From contig DASVCT010000204.1 of the NCBI GenBank assembly GCA_036381475.1, positions 1 to 64,000 of the forward strand: a stretch of DNA of 64,000 nt, written 5' to 3'. The position numbers were made by a program, and so were the translations under genes. Source of the DNA: ZC4RG29 sp036381475 (lineage in GTDB: Bacteria; Bacteroidota; Bacteroidia; Cytophagales; Cyclobacteriaceae). The notes beneath the pieces were generated by a model. It did no database searches, was not told the DNA's origin, and was given only the letters and a program-made list of their open reading frames with translations. Every line of letters starts with the position of its first letter. The first letter of the stretch is position 1. This document shows, in pieces, positions 1-8,067 of this stretch.

Positions 1-858
1 TTCCAGCATTGCCAGCCCGGGGTTGTCATTCATAAAGTCGTACAACTTCTGCGTGCCCAATGCAAACGTGCTGACAATCTTTCCGCGGTGTTTCTTCTTG
101 TACTTCCCGGTGATCACGCCTTTTTCAACAAGTGGGATTACGCCATCGGAAAACATTTCGGTATGTATGCCGAGGTCTTTATGGTTGTTCAGCGAGGCCA
201 GTACGGCATTGGGGATGCTGCCGATGCCCAGCTGAAGTGTAGCACGGTCCTCGACCAGTGACGCGACATTGCGGCCGATTTCCTCCTCGACAGGCGTGAT
301 GGTTCCCGGGTCATGCATATACAATGGCGTATCGTATTCTACCATACGCGTCAGTCGCTGGTAGTGAATCTGTGCGTCGCCATGGGTTCGTGGCATGTAC
401 CGGTTAACCTGCGCTATCACCACACTGGCCGTGTCGATAGCTGCGCGCGTCGCATCAACCGAAGTACCCAGAGAACAAAATCCGTGTTGGTCGGGTGGCG
501 ACACCGTGACCAGGGCTACGTCGATAGGCACGATGCCCTGGCGCATCAGACGCGGGATTTCTGAAAGAAATACGGGGATGTAGCTTCCCCTCCCCTCAGC
601 AATTGCCTTGCGCACGTTGCTCCCGATAAAGAACGCGTTATGGTGAAAAGTGCCCTTGTACTCGGGGCGCGTGTAAGGGGCATCCCCTTCGGTATGGAGG
701 TGAAAAACCTTTATATCTTTGAGATCTTCCGCCCTCCTTACCATCGCCTCGATCAACACCCGGGGTGCTGCGGCTACACTATGGATAAAAACATTTTGCC
801 CTGATTTGAGCAAACCCAGCGCCTCATCTGCAGACGCATGCCTTGCTGTATTCGTCAT
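1..858 (-). CDS. Acetyl-CoA hydrolase/transferase family protein (4-hydroxybutyrate CoA-transferase-like), 3' end outside window
   Basis: An open frame of 286 codons runs from an ATG at 858 to the window edge without a stop, so the C-terminal third (family usually about 430 residues) is missing. The reading shows the acyl-CoA hydrolase/CoA-transferase fold: an N-terminal half with GSYIPVFLSEIP near residue 91, and in the second half GIGSIPNAVL followed by GIHTEMFSDG. The Glu in that motif (about residue 234) matches the catalytic Glu that forms the glutamyl-CoA thioester in AbfT/Cat-type enzymes. It probably moves CoA between acetyl-CoA and a short-chain acid in the cytoplasm; the substrate cannot be told. 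It starts 13 bp after the GH3-like gene on the same strand and is probably cotranscribed with it. Confidence 0.85.
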   Translation of the reverse strand, partial: MTNTARHASADEALGLLKSGQNVFIHSVAAAPRVLIEAMVRRAEDLKDIKVFHLHTEGDAPYTRPEYKGTFHHNAFFIGSNVRKAIAEGRGSYIPVFLSEIPRLMRQGIVPIDVALVTVSPPDQHGFCSLGTSVDATRAAIDTASVVIAQVNRYMPRTHGDAQIHYQRLTRMVEYDTPLYMHDPGTITPVEEEIGRNVASLVEDRATLQLGIGSIPNAVLASLNNHKDLGIHTEMFSDGVIPLVEKGVITGKYKKKHRGKIVSTFALGTQKLYDFMNDNPGLAMLE

Positions 859-871
859 TTGTGCATCCTCA

Positions 872-2413
872 TTATGTTTTGTCGGCCGGGAGATGGCCCT
901 TCACCATACTCATGATATCGTCCACGTACTCCCGGGAATTCGACAAGCGGGGCACTTTGTTTTGTCCGCCCAGCTTGCCGCGTCGCTTCATCCAGTTGTA
1001 AAACGTACCCTCATCGACACGGTGCAGCCTGGGACGTGTTAACGCCAGGTCATTGGAACGTTTGGCGTCATAATCCGAGTTGATTTCACGAAGGGCCTGG
1101 TCCAGCACATGCGTAAATTCATCCAGGCTGGGAGGCTCCACTTTGAACTCTACGATCCACTCGTGGCTGCCCTTTTTGCCTTCTTCAAGATAAACCGGCG
1201 CAGCCGTAAAATTGCTGATCTCTGCCCCTGTGACTTCACACGCACGCGTAATGGCGGCCTCAGCATTTTCCACGATAACCTCCTCTCCGAATGCGTTCAT
1301 AAAATGCTTGGTACGCCCGGTTATCCTGATGCGAAAAGGAGAAAGTGAGGTAAACTTAACGGTGTCGCCGATGTTGTATCGCCACAAGCCGGCGTTCGTT
1401 GAAATAATCATTGCGTAGTTCGTTCCCAGGCTTACCTCGTCCAGACTGAGGGCATGGGGATTTTCCTTGTCGATTTCATCCATAGGAATGAACTCGTAGA
1501 AGATGCCGTAGTCGAGCATCAGCAGCATGTCCTCGCTTTCCGATTGGTCCTGTATTCCGAAGAAACCTTCGCTGGCGTTGTAGGTTTCCCAATATCTCAT
1601 CGTATTTATGGGGATGAGGGTCTGGAACAAACTTCGATAGGGGCCAAACGAAACGGCCCCATGGAAGAAAACCTCCAGCTGGGGCCATACTTCTGTGATG
1701 TTTTGCTTACCCGCTATTTCCGTGACGCGTTGAATGAGCAACAGGGTCCATGTCGGCACCCCCGATATGTTGGTCACATTGACGGGCGCCGTCTCGCGCG
1801 CCATCTTTTCAATTTTTTCTTCCCAGTTACCCATGAGCGCAGTCTCCAGGCTGGGGGTCCTGATGAACTGTGCCCAGTGCGGGAGGTTCCGCATGATCAC
1901 TGCCGACACGTCCCCGTAATATGAACTCGCGCTGGGGTCATACTCGTTGATCTGGTGACTTCCGCCCACGGCGAGACCTTTGCCGTCGAATATCCGGGTC
2001 TCAGGAAAATTATTCACATAAATGGAAAGCAGGTCCTTACCTCCCTTGAAGTGGCAGTCTTCCAGGGCCTCCTGGGAGACGGGGATGAATTTGCTTCGCG
2101 CGTTTGTCGTTCCGGACGATTTTGAGAACCATTTGATCTCAGTAGGCCACAACACATTTTGTTCTCCCCGCATGACGCGATGGATGTATGGGAAAATCTT
2201 TTCGTAACTGTATATGGGCACGCGTTCGCGGTACTGGTCATAACTACGAATGTTACTGAATCCATGCAGTTTTCCGAACTCCGTTTGTTCTCCCATCTGC
2301 AGAAGCTTTCGCAAAAGTTCTTCCTGCACCTCATGTGGATATTTCATGAAAAGCTCTATCTGGTGAATGCGCTTTTTCATGACCCAGGTCAGTATGGAAT
2401 TGATAATGCCCAT
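872..2413 (-). CDS. GH3 auxin-responsive promoter family protein (acyl-adenylate-forming enzyme)
   Basis: This 513-residue protein has the three nucleotide-binding motifs of the GH3 branch of the adenylating superfamily: SSGTT at residues 99-103, a YNASEGFFG segment (the Y-x-x-SE motif) in the middle, and RYNIGD further on. Plant GH3 proteins join amino acids to carboxylic hormones through an acyl-AMP; the bacterial Bacteroidota members have no settled substrate, so the reaction here (acid plus ATP to acyl-AMP, then transfer to an amine or thiol) is inferred. It lies 53 bp downstream of lptB and 13 bp upstream of the CoA-transferase, in the order recJ-lptB-GH3 common in this phylum. A TAnnTTTG-like element reads on the minus strand at 2432-2425, just before the start, so it may also have its own promoter. 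Confidence 0.88.
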   Translation of the reverse strand: MGIINSILTWVMKKRIHQIELFMKYPHEVQEELLRKLLQMGEQTEFGKLHGFSNIRSYDQYRERVPIYSYEKIFPYIHRVMRGEQNVLWPTEIKWFSKSSGTTNARSKFIPVSQEALEDCHFKGGKDLLSIYVNNFPETRIFDGKGLAVGGSHQINEYDPSASSYYGDVSAVIMRNLPHWAQFIRTPSLETALMGNWEEKIEKMARETAPVNVTNISGVPTWTLLLIQRVTEIAGKQNITEVWPQLEVFFHGAVSFGPYRSLFQTLIPINTMRYWETYNASEGFFGIQDQSESEDMLLMLDYGIFYEFIPMDEIDKENPHALSLDEVSLGTNYAMIISTNAGLWRYNIGDTVKFTSLSPFRIRITGRTKHFMNAFGEEVIVENAEAAITRACEVTGAEISNFTAAPVYLEEGKKGSHEWIVEFKVEPPSLDEFTHVLDQALREINSDYDAKRSNDLALTRPRLHRVDEGTFYNWMKRRGKLGGQNKVPRLSNSREYVDDIMSMVKGHLPADKT

Positions 2414-2466
2414 CGCTACAACTTCAAAAATAGCTGACTTTTGGCAATTTCGCTGTGGACCTCGTG

Positions 2467-3222
2467 CTACTGGTTGTCGCCCTGCTGGATGACCCGGGCG
2501 CGACGGAGTTCGAAATTCTGACCGAGGTAGACCTTGCGGACCTGCGGATCGCTGGCGAGGTCTTCGGCCGTGCCCGACTTAAACAGTTTGCCGTCTACCA
2601 TCAGGTAGGCGCGGTCAGTTATGGAAAGGGTTTCGTCCACGTTGTGATCGGTGATCAGTATACCGATATTCTTGCTCTTGAGTTTCGATACAATGGACTG
2701 GATTTCTTCCACCGCGATCGGGTCGACACCCGCAAACGGCTCATCCAGCAAAACAAATTTGGGATCGACCGCGAGCGCCCGGGCGATCTCCGTACGCCTG
2801 CGCTCCCCGCCGGAAAGCGACATACCCAGGTTGTTCCGCACTTTCTGGAGGCTAAACTCATTGATCAGGGCCTCCACCTTATCCCGCCGCTCCTGCCGCG
2901 TGTAGTCGCGCAACTCCAGCACCGAAAGGATGTTCTCCTCGACGGTCAGCTTCCTGAACACGGATGCTTCCTGGGCGAGGTAGCCGATTCCCCGCTTGGC
3001 GCGCTGAAACATAGGCAGCGCCGTGATCTCTTCGTCATCCAAAAAAATCCTTCCCTCGTTCGGCTTGATAAGTCCTACGATCATGTAAAAAGACGTTGTC
3101 TTGCCGGCGCCATTGGGGCCGAGAAGCCCCACGATCTCGCCCTGACCCACCTCTACCGACACGTCGTTCACCACGGTCCGCGTCTTATACTTCTTTACAA
3201 GATGTTCTGCTCTCAATATCAT
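2467..3222 (-). CDS. lptB: LPS export ABC transporter ATP-binding protein LptB
   Basis: LptB is the cytoplasmic ATPase that powers extraction of lipopolysaccharide from the inner membrane by LptFG and its push along the LptA/C/D bridge. The 251-residue protein shows a full ABC domain: Walker A GPNGAGKT (35-42), signature LSGGERRR (136-143), Walker B FVLLDEP (156-162) and the H-switch LITDHNV. The stretch YLAQEASVFRKLTVEEN at about 81-97 is typical of LptB. The final residues RARVIQQGDNQ extend slightly past the usual end. The start ATG overlaps the recJ stop by 4 bp, so the two are translationally coupled. The membrane partners LptF and LptG are not in this window. Confidence 0.95.
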   Translation of the reverse strand: MILRAEHLVKKYKTRTVVNDVSVEVGQGEIVGLLGPNGAGKTTSFYMIVGLIKPNEGRIFLDDEEITALPMFQRAKRGIGYLAQEASVFRKLTVEENILSVLELRDYTRQERRDKVEALINEFSLQKVRNNLGMSLSGGERRRTEIARALAVDPKFVLLDEPFAGVDPIAVEEIQSIVSKLKSKNIGILITDHNVDETLSITDRAYLMVDGKLFKSGTAEDLASDPQVRKVYLGQNFELRRARVIQQGDNQ

Positions 3223-4922
3223 CCTATCCCCTTAATGTCTTTGACGCGGAGTTGAATGCTCGTCACCCCGTTATACGTATTTTCCTCGACTGTGAATGCC
3301 AGCGAAAAACGCCCGCCCATCTGGAGTTTTTCATAATATTCCGCAAGATTGAAGCCAACTGCCTGGAAGACATTCCGTGCATTGTGCTGACCCGCCAGGA
3401 ACCGGATATGCTTTTCCTTAAAGCATGTGAGCGAGTTGAACACGTAAACGTTGTGGGCAACGAACACCGGCGTAGTGTTTTCGGGCCCGAAGGGTGCCAT
3501 CTGCTTTAGTATGTTTACGAATTTCGTGGTAATGGCGTCAAAAAATACCTCCGTGTCGATATCAACCACGGGCACAAGCATCTCGGGCGTCAGGTTGGCC
3601 GCCACCACCTCTTCGAATTTCTGTCGAAACGCCGTCAAATTGTTCGGATCCAGCGTCAGCCCCGCTGCGTACTTGTGTCCGCCGTATTTCTCAAGGAGGT
3701 CACCGCAGGCACTGATCGCCCGATAAAGATCAAATCCGTGGATGCTACGGGCCGACCCGGTAAGCTTATCGTTGGAGGCAGTGAGAATTACGGTGGGTCG
3801 GTAGTACTTTTCTACGCAACGAGCAGCCACGATGCCGATTACACCCTTGTGCCAGGTATCCTTGAAAAGCACGGTCGACTTGGCGATCCTATGCGTTTCG
3901 TCGCCGTCGATCATTCGCAGCGCTTCTTCGGTAATATTCGAGTCGAACTGCCTGCGTTTGGCATTGTTCTCGTTGAGAACCGTCGCAAATTCCTCAGCTT
4001 CTTCGACTGTTTCAGCAGTAAGCATCCTGACAGCCGCGCTGGCGTGATTTATACGGCCAGCCGCATTAATCCGTGGGCCGAGCGTAAATAGAATGTCCGA
4101 CACTTCCAAATCTGAATTGACCCCTGATACGTTCATCAGCGCCTTAAGCCCCGGGACGGGGTCAGTGTTGAGTTTCCTTGTACCGAAGTGAGCCAGCACA
4201 CGGTTCTCGCCCGTCATCGGAACAACATCTGACGCGATGCTCACCGCGACCAGGTCAAGGTAGCGGTACACCGCCTGCTCGTCACGGTGTTGGCGGGCAA
4301 AGGCCTGCATCAGCTTAAAGCCCAAGCCGCATCCGCTAAGCTCCTTAAAGGGATAAGTACAATCTTCCTGTTTGGGGTCGATGACGGCAATAGCATCCGG
4401 TACCGCGGTACCGGGAACGTGATGGTCACAAATGATGAAGTCGATCCCTTGCTGCTTTGCCAGCCCGACCATTTCCATTGCTTTGATGCCGCAGTCGAGG
4501 GCGATGATAAGCGTAAAGCCGTTTTGAGACGCCCAATCGATGCCTTCGCGGGAGACGCCATACCCTTCGGAGTATCTGTCGGGAATATAGATCTCGCAGT
4601 GATCGTAGAACGTTTTAAGATAGCTGTAAACCAAGGCCACGGCTGTGGTTCCGTCCACATCGTAGTCACCGTAGATAAGGATGCGCTCCTGATTTCCAAT
4701 GGCGGCGCTAAGCCGGTCCACCGCCTGGCGCATGCCCTTCATCAGGAAAGGATCATGCAGCATGTCAAGGGTGGGGCGGAAGAAAGCGCGGGCGGCTTCA
4801 AAGGTGTCGATACCCCGTTGAATGAGGATCGTGGACAAGTAGGGATTGACATTGATTTGGCGCGACAGTGCACGTATTGCCTCGTCTGGCGGTTTGCTGA
4901 TGTAGCGCCATTTTTTTTCCAT
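3219..4922 (-). CDS. recJ: Single-stranded-DNA-specific exonuclease RecJ
   Basis: RecJ degrades single-stranded DNA 5' to 3' in recombinational and mismatch repair. The 567-residue protein has the DHH phosphoesterase motifs in order: LIYGDYDVDGTTAV (motif I), LDCGIKAMEM (motif II), ICDHHVPG (the DHH motif), followed by the DHHA1 motif GGHKYAAGLTL and a C-terminal OB-like domain. Length agrees with the family (about 560-580). It heads the recJ-lptB-GH3 cluster and overlaps lptB by 4 bp. The upstream glycine-rich gene ends 51 bp before its ATG, leaving little room for a separate promoter. Confidence 0.96.
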   Translation of the reverse strand: MEKKWRYISKPPDEAIRALSRQINVNPYLSTILIQRGIDTFEAARAFFRPTLDMLHDPFLMKGMRQAVDRLSAAIGNQERILIYGDYDVDGTTAVALVYSYLKTFYDHCEIYIPDRYSEGYGVSREGIDWASQNGFTLIIALDCGIKAMEMVGLAKQQGIDFIICDHHVPGTAVPDAIAVIDPKQEDCTYPFKELSGCGLGFKLMQAFARQHRDEQAVYRYLDLVAVSIASDVVPMTGENRVLAHFGTRKLNTDPVPGLKALMNVSGVNSDLEVSDILFTLGPRINAAGRINHASAAVRMLTAETVEEAEEFATVLNENNAKRRQFDSNITEEALRMIDGDETHRIAKSTVLFKDTWHKGVIGIVAARCVEKYYRPTVILTASNDKLTGSARSIHGFDLYRAISACGDLLEKYGGHKYAAGLTLDPNNLTAFRQKFEEVVAANLTPEMLVPVVDIDTEVFFDAITTKFVNILKQMAPFGPENTTPVFVAHNVYVFNSLTCFKEKHIRFLAGQHNARNVFQAVGFNLAEYYEKLQMGGRFSLAFTVEENTYNGVTSIQLRVKDIKGIG

Positions 4923-4973
4923 GGAGCGGGGTTGGTGATATACGTATGCGTTTCCCGTGGTTGCGGGTTGCCG

Positions 4974-5759
4974 CTAGTTGATCTCGAAGTTTAACGTCCC
5001 TTTTTCTCCGGGTTTTCCATTAGGGCCATCGTAGCCGCTATCACCGGTTTGACCGTTTCGATTTTTAGGTCCAAGACCTGGGGCGCCAGCATAGCCTCGC
5101 CGGCCTCCAAAACCGAAATGGCCACCGGTGCTTCGGAACGTCATCTGCTTGCTAACGAGGGCTCGAATGTCGGGACATCGCGAGCAGTTAATAGTCAGTC
5201 TTCCACCGTTTCCTCCGTTGCCGCCAGCCCCGCCGCTTCCACCATTTCCTCCATTGCCGCCGTTACAGTGAACGGTTCCCGGGCTTCCTCCGCCACCGTG
5301 TCCGCCATCGCCGCCGCGGCCGCCTATGCCGCCCGAGAGATCTACAAGGACGTGTCCCGTAAGGTACAACTGCTCAAAGTAAAGAAACAGGTTGTTGCCA
5401 TTCCCTCCGTCCAATCCCCTGCCGCCGTCCCTCGCATCGTCTCCGTCACGGCACGGGCCGGTAGCGGTATCTCCGTTTTGTCCGTTCCTCCCCGGCGCAC
5501 CATCGACACCGCGGCCATCAATCCGGGTACCGCTTCCCAGGTAGGCAATCTGCGCCCGAATAAAGTTGTCGCGCTTGAGCGGGTTAAGCTTAATACATGA
5601 GGAATCCATCATAATGAGTGTATCGGCGACGATGATGTCTGATTCCTTTAGCTCGTATATTTCATTGGGTTTAACGACGAGTGTCCCCACTCTCACTTGC
5701 GCGAATCCGGCTACAGAGAGCAGGGACGCGCACAGACACACCACCGAGAATTTACTCAT
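4974..5759 (-). CDS. Secreted glycine-rich (collagen-like repeat) protein of unknown function
   Basis: A 261-residue product begins with a clear signal peptide (MSKFSVVCLCASLLSVAGFAQ), so the ATG at 5759 is preferred over upstream starts that would put about 53 unlikely residues in front. Residues about 25-80 form a small domain with the look of a beta-helix rung (VVKPNEIYELKESDIIVADT). The rest is dominated by Gly-Gly-x and Gly-x-y runs such as GGNGGNGGSGGAGGNGGNGG and collagen-like stretches (GAPGRNGQNGDT, GPNGKPGEKGT). It is probably exported and may be a surface or matrix protein; no enzyme motif is visible. A near-perfect promoter ends only a few bases upstream of the start codon, which suggests a very short or absent leader. 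Confidence 0.75.
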   Translation of the reverse strand: MSKFSVVCLCASLLSVAGFAQVRVGTLVVKPNEIYELKESDIIVADTLIMMDSSCIKLNPLKRDNFIRAQIAYLGSGTRIDGRGVDGAPGRNGQNGDTATGPCRDGDDARDGGRGLDGGNGNNLFLYFEQLYLTGHVLVDLSGGIGGRGGDGGHGGGGSPGTVHCNGGNGGNGGSGGAGGNGGNGGRLTINCSRCPDIRALVSKQMTFRSTGGHFGFGGRRGYAGAPGLGPKNRNGQTGDSGYDGPNGKPGEKGTLNFEIN

Positions 5760-5764
5760 TTGCA

Positions 5765-5794
5765 CAAAAATAACCGGAAGCCTCATTTTACAAA
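5765..5794 (-). promoter_or_regulatory. Bacteroidota-type promoter for the glycine-rich gene
   Basis: Read on the minus strand, TTTG (5794-5791), 18 nt, then TATTTTTG (5772-5765). This fits the TTTG/TAnnTTTG consensus exactly. Transcription should begin within a few bases of the ATG at 5759, implying an almost leaderless mRNA. Confidence 0.6.
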
Positions 5795-5819
5795 AACTAT
5801 CGCGGTTACCCGCCACCCC

Positions 5820-5860
5820 AAAAAAAAGAGCAGCACAAAACATGTGCTGCTCCCTTTTCT
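5820..5860 (-). terminator. Rho-independent terminator of the SPOR-like gene (bidirectional shape)
   Basis: A perfect 9-bp stem, GAGCAGCAC (5828-5836) with GTGCTGCTC (5844-5852), has a 7-nt loop. It is followed on the minus strand by an 8-T run (plus-strand A run ending at 5827) and on the plus strand by CCTTTTCTT. It lies 24-64 bp after the stop of the gene at 5884-6513. Confidence 0.85.
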
Positions 5861-5883
5861 TAAATGTATTGATCTTATCATGG

Positions 5884-6513
5884 CTACCCCGCGCCTTGAG
5901 GCCGGTCTGCCACAACACCTTCGAGTACGTCTTTTATCTCAACCCGGTTGCCATCGCGGTACGGTACGATCCAGGCATCTTTGACGCCCATTTCACGCAT
6001 ATACTTCTTAAATGTGTCGGCTTCCCAGTAGTCTCTGAAAATGCCGATAGTATAGCGTTGCGCTCCGTCTTGTCCAAGTTCACCGCCGAAATTCGGATTG
6101 TTCTGGAAGTACTTGGACAGGTCCTTATTTCGGAAAGCACCTATCTGAACCTTGAAGACTATTCCTTTGGAGAAATCCATCGGATTGGGGTTCTGGCTCA
6201 TTTGCGTGAGTTCAGCCCGTGCCGCCGACAATTGATTTTGTGCCTGAGCGAGTTGGTCTTCCAATTCGGCAATCCGTGAGTCCTTGGAGCTCATCGTCGA
6301 CTGCAACTGGTTGACCCGCTGCGTAAGTGATGATACCTGGCTATCAGCTGTCTGCTTGTCTTCTTCCAGTTGCTTCAGGTTAGCAGGATTCCGCGCGTAT
6401 TCCTTAGCCTTTTTCTTCCACTCCTTCTTCTCCTTTTTGGAGAGTTGGCTATAGCCTTCTGTCGATGCAAAAATCAGGGCCAGACAGAAGAGGAGGATGA
6501 GTTGATTTTTCAT
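5884..6513 (-). CDS. Secreted coiled-coil protein with C-terminal SPOR-like domain
   Basis: The 209-residue product starts with a signal peptide (MKNQLILLFCLALIFASTEGYSQ). It continues with a Lys/Glu-rich segment (LSKKEKKEWKKKAKEYARNP), a coiled coil at about residues 50-105 (SQVSSLTQRVNQLQSTMSSK and following) and a C-terminal region with a SPOR-like pattern: VFKVQIGAFRNKDLSKYF, then YTIGIFRDYWEADTFKKYM and DAWIVPYRDG. SPOR domains bind peptidoglycan stripped of stem peptides. Proteins of this layout are common in Bacteroidota and are often labelled Ezrin/radixin/moesin family because of the coiled coil. A role in the periplasm at the cell wall is inferred. It is monocistronic, with its own terminator. 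Confidence 0.75.
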   Translation of the reverse strand: MKNQLILLFCLALIFASTEGYSQLSKKEKKEWKKKAKEYARNPANLKQLEEDKQTADSQVSSLTQRVNQLQSTMSSKDSRIAELEDQLAQAQNQLSAARAELTQMSQNPNPMDFSKGIVFKVQIGAFRNKDLSKYFQNNPNFGGELGQDGAQRYTIGIFRDYWEADTFKKYMREMGVKDAWIVPYRDGNRVEIKDVLEGVVADRPQGAG

Positions 6514-6566
6514 TGATGTGGGTTACGTTCAAAAAATGAAGATAAAAGTAACAAAATATTTTGAAA

Positions 6567-7988
6567 TCAACCACTTGCCTTCCCCTTACCCACCTGGAGG
6601 TTGCCAACCATGTTGGCCGGTTGCACCCATTCGTCGAACTGTTCGGGGGTCAACAGACCCAACTCCACAGCGGCTTCGCGGAGGGTCTTGTTCTCCTTGT
6701 GCGCTTTCTTGGCGATACGTGCTGCGTTCTCATACCCGATATGAGGATTTAGCGCAGTGACCAGCATAAGGGAGTTTTCGAGGTGGCGGCGGATTACGGG
6801 AAGGTTAGGCTCAATGCCCGCAGCGCAGTTGTTGTTGAACGACATACAGGCATCCCCGATCAGCCGGGCCGACTGCAGGACGTTCGCGGCGATCAGTGGC
6901 TTGAAGACGTTGAGTTCAAAGTGACCGGAGCTTCCTCCCACGCTGACTGCCACATCATTCCCAATCACCTGGGCACAAACCATAGTCATCGCCTCGGGCT
7001 GCGTGGGATTCACCTTACCGGGCATAATGGATGATCCGGGTTCGTTGTCAGGAATAATGATTTCACCGATGCCACAACGAGGTCCCGAACTTAGCATTCT
7101 GATGTCGTTCGCAACTTTCATCAGCGAAACGGCGGCGCGTTTCAGCGCTCCCGATAGCTCCACCATCGCATCGTGGGCCGCGAGTGATTCGAATTTGTTT
7201 GGAGCCGTAATAAACGGATAGCCCGTCAGTTCTGCTATCTTTTTGGCGACGAGCACGTCATACCCTTTGGGTGCATTGAGGCCAGTGCCGACAGCCGTGC
7301 CTCCTAATGCCAGCTCCCTTACTGCTTCACGCGCCGACTCAATTGCCCGGATCGAGTTGGTAAGCTGCTGCGCATAACCGGAAAATTCCTGGCCCAGCGT
7401 GAGCGGCGTAGCATCCATGAAATGCGTCCGGCCGGTTTTAACAATGTCGCGGAACGCGGCTGCTTTTTCGGCAAGTGTCTTTTGCAACAACTTTAGCCCC
7501 GGCAGCGTCACCTCCGTGACCTGCCGGTAGGCAGCGATGTGCATCGCCGTCGGGAATGTATCGTTTGATGACTGCGACTTATTAACATCATCGTTGGGAT
7601 GCAATACCTTTTTTTCATCAACCAGTTTTCCGCCGTTCAGGACGTGAGCGCGGTTGGCGATCACTTCGTTGACGTTCATGTTACTTTGCGTTCCGGATCC
7701 CGTTTGCCAGATAACCAGGGGAAACTCATCGTCGAGTCGGCCTTCGAGGATCTCATCACACACCTGCCTGATCAGCCTGGCCTTTTCAGGCGGCAGCACG
7801 CCCAGTTCCTCGTTGGCAAGTGCCGCGGCTTTTTTTAGTATGGCAAATGCATGGATGATTTCCACCGGCATGCTGGCAGGGGTACCGATTCGAAAATTGT
7901 TTCGGGACCGTTCGGTTTGTGCACCCCAGTAACGTGTGGCGGGCACTTTCACCTCGCCCATCGTGTCCCTTTCAATGCGGAATTCCAT
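6567..7988 (-). CDS. fumC: Class II fumarate hydratase
   Basis: FumC interconverts fumarate and L-malate in the citric acid cycle without an iron-sulfur cluster. The 473-residue protein carries the family signature GSSIMPGKVNPTQPE, the substrate-site stretches SGTQSNMN and SQSSNDTFPTAMHIAA, and TGRTHFMDATPLTLGQEFSGY. Length matches class II enzymes (about 460-470). The C-terminal stretch IGYENAARIAKKAHKENKTLREAAVELG is also typical. It stands alone, bounded upstream by a terminator at 8016-8040. Confidence 0.97.
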   Translation of the reverse strand: MEFRIERDTMGEVKVPATRYWGAQTERSRNNFRIGTPASMPVEIIHAFAILKKAAALANEELGVLPPEKARLIRQVCDEILEGRLDDEFPLVIWQTGSGTQSNMNVNEVIANRAHVLNGGKLVDEKKVLHPNDDVNKSQSSNDTFPTAMHIAAYRQVTEVTLPGLKLLQKTLAEKAAAFRDIVKTGRTHFMDATPLTLGQEFSGYAQQLTNSIRAIESAREAVRELALGGTAVGTGLNAPKGYDVLVAKKIAELTGYPFITAPNKFESLAAHDAMVELSGALKRAAVSLMKVANDIRMLSSGPRCGIGEIIIPDNEPGSSIMPGKVNPTQPEAMTMVCAQVIGNDVAVSVGGSSGHFELNVFKPLIAANVLQSARLIGDACMSFNNNCAAGIEPNLPVIRRHLENSLMLVTALNPHIGYENAARIAKKAHKENKTLREAAVELGLLTPEQFDEWVQPANMVGNLQVGKGKASG

Positions 7989-8015
7989 TGCAGATCATTT
8001 GGTAGGTTCGCAAAA

Positions 8016-8040
8016 TAAAAAAGCCGGGGTAACTCCGGCT
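8016..8040 (-). terminator. Rho-independent terminator of the PorE-like gene
   Basis: Stem AGCCGG (8022-8027) with CCGGCT (8035-8040) and a 7-nt loop. Read on the minus strand it is followed by TTTTTTATTTT. It sits 28 bp after the stop of the OmpA-family gene and before the fumC start. Confidence 0.75.
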
Positions 8041-8067
8041 TATACCCATAGGGTTAATTTTTCTTAT

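Noticed and set aside
2455..3255. Long plus-strand open frame opposite lptB and the recJ end
   Set aside because: It mirrors lptB, which has all ABC motifs. The opposite frame shows no domain and its His/Arg-rich text is typical of antisense to GC-rich genes.
5200..5300. Short-period repeat resembling a CRISPR or tandem array
   Set aside because: The periodicity comes from Gly-Gly-Asn/Ser codons in a coding region. There are no equal repeats with unique spacers.
5049..5600. Ala/Ser-rich plus-strand frame opposite the glycine-rich gene
   Set aside because: Gly codons (GGN) read in reverse as Pro/Ser/Ala/Thr codons, which fully explains it. The minus strand has the promoter and signal peptide.
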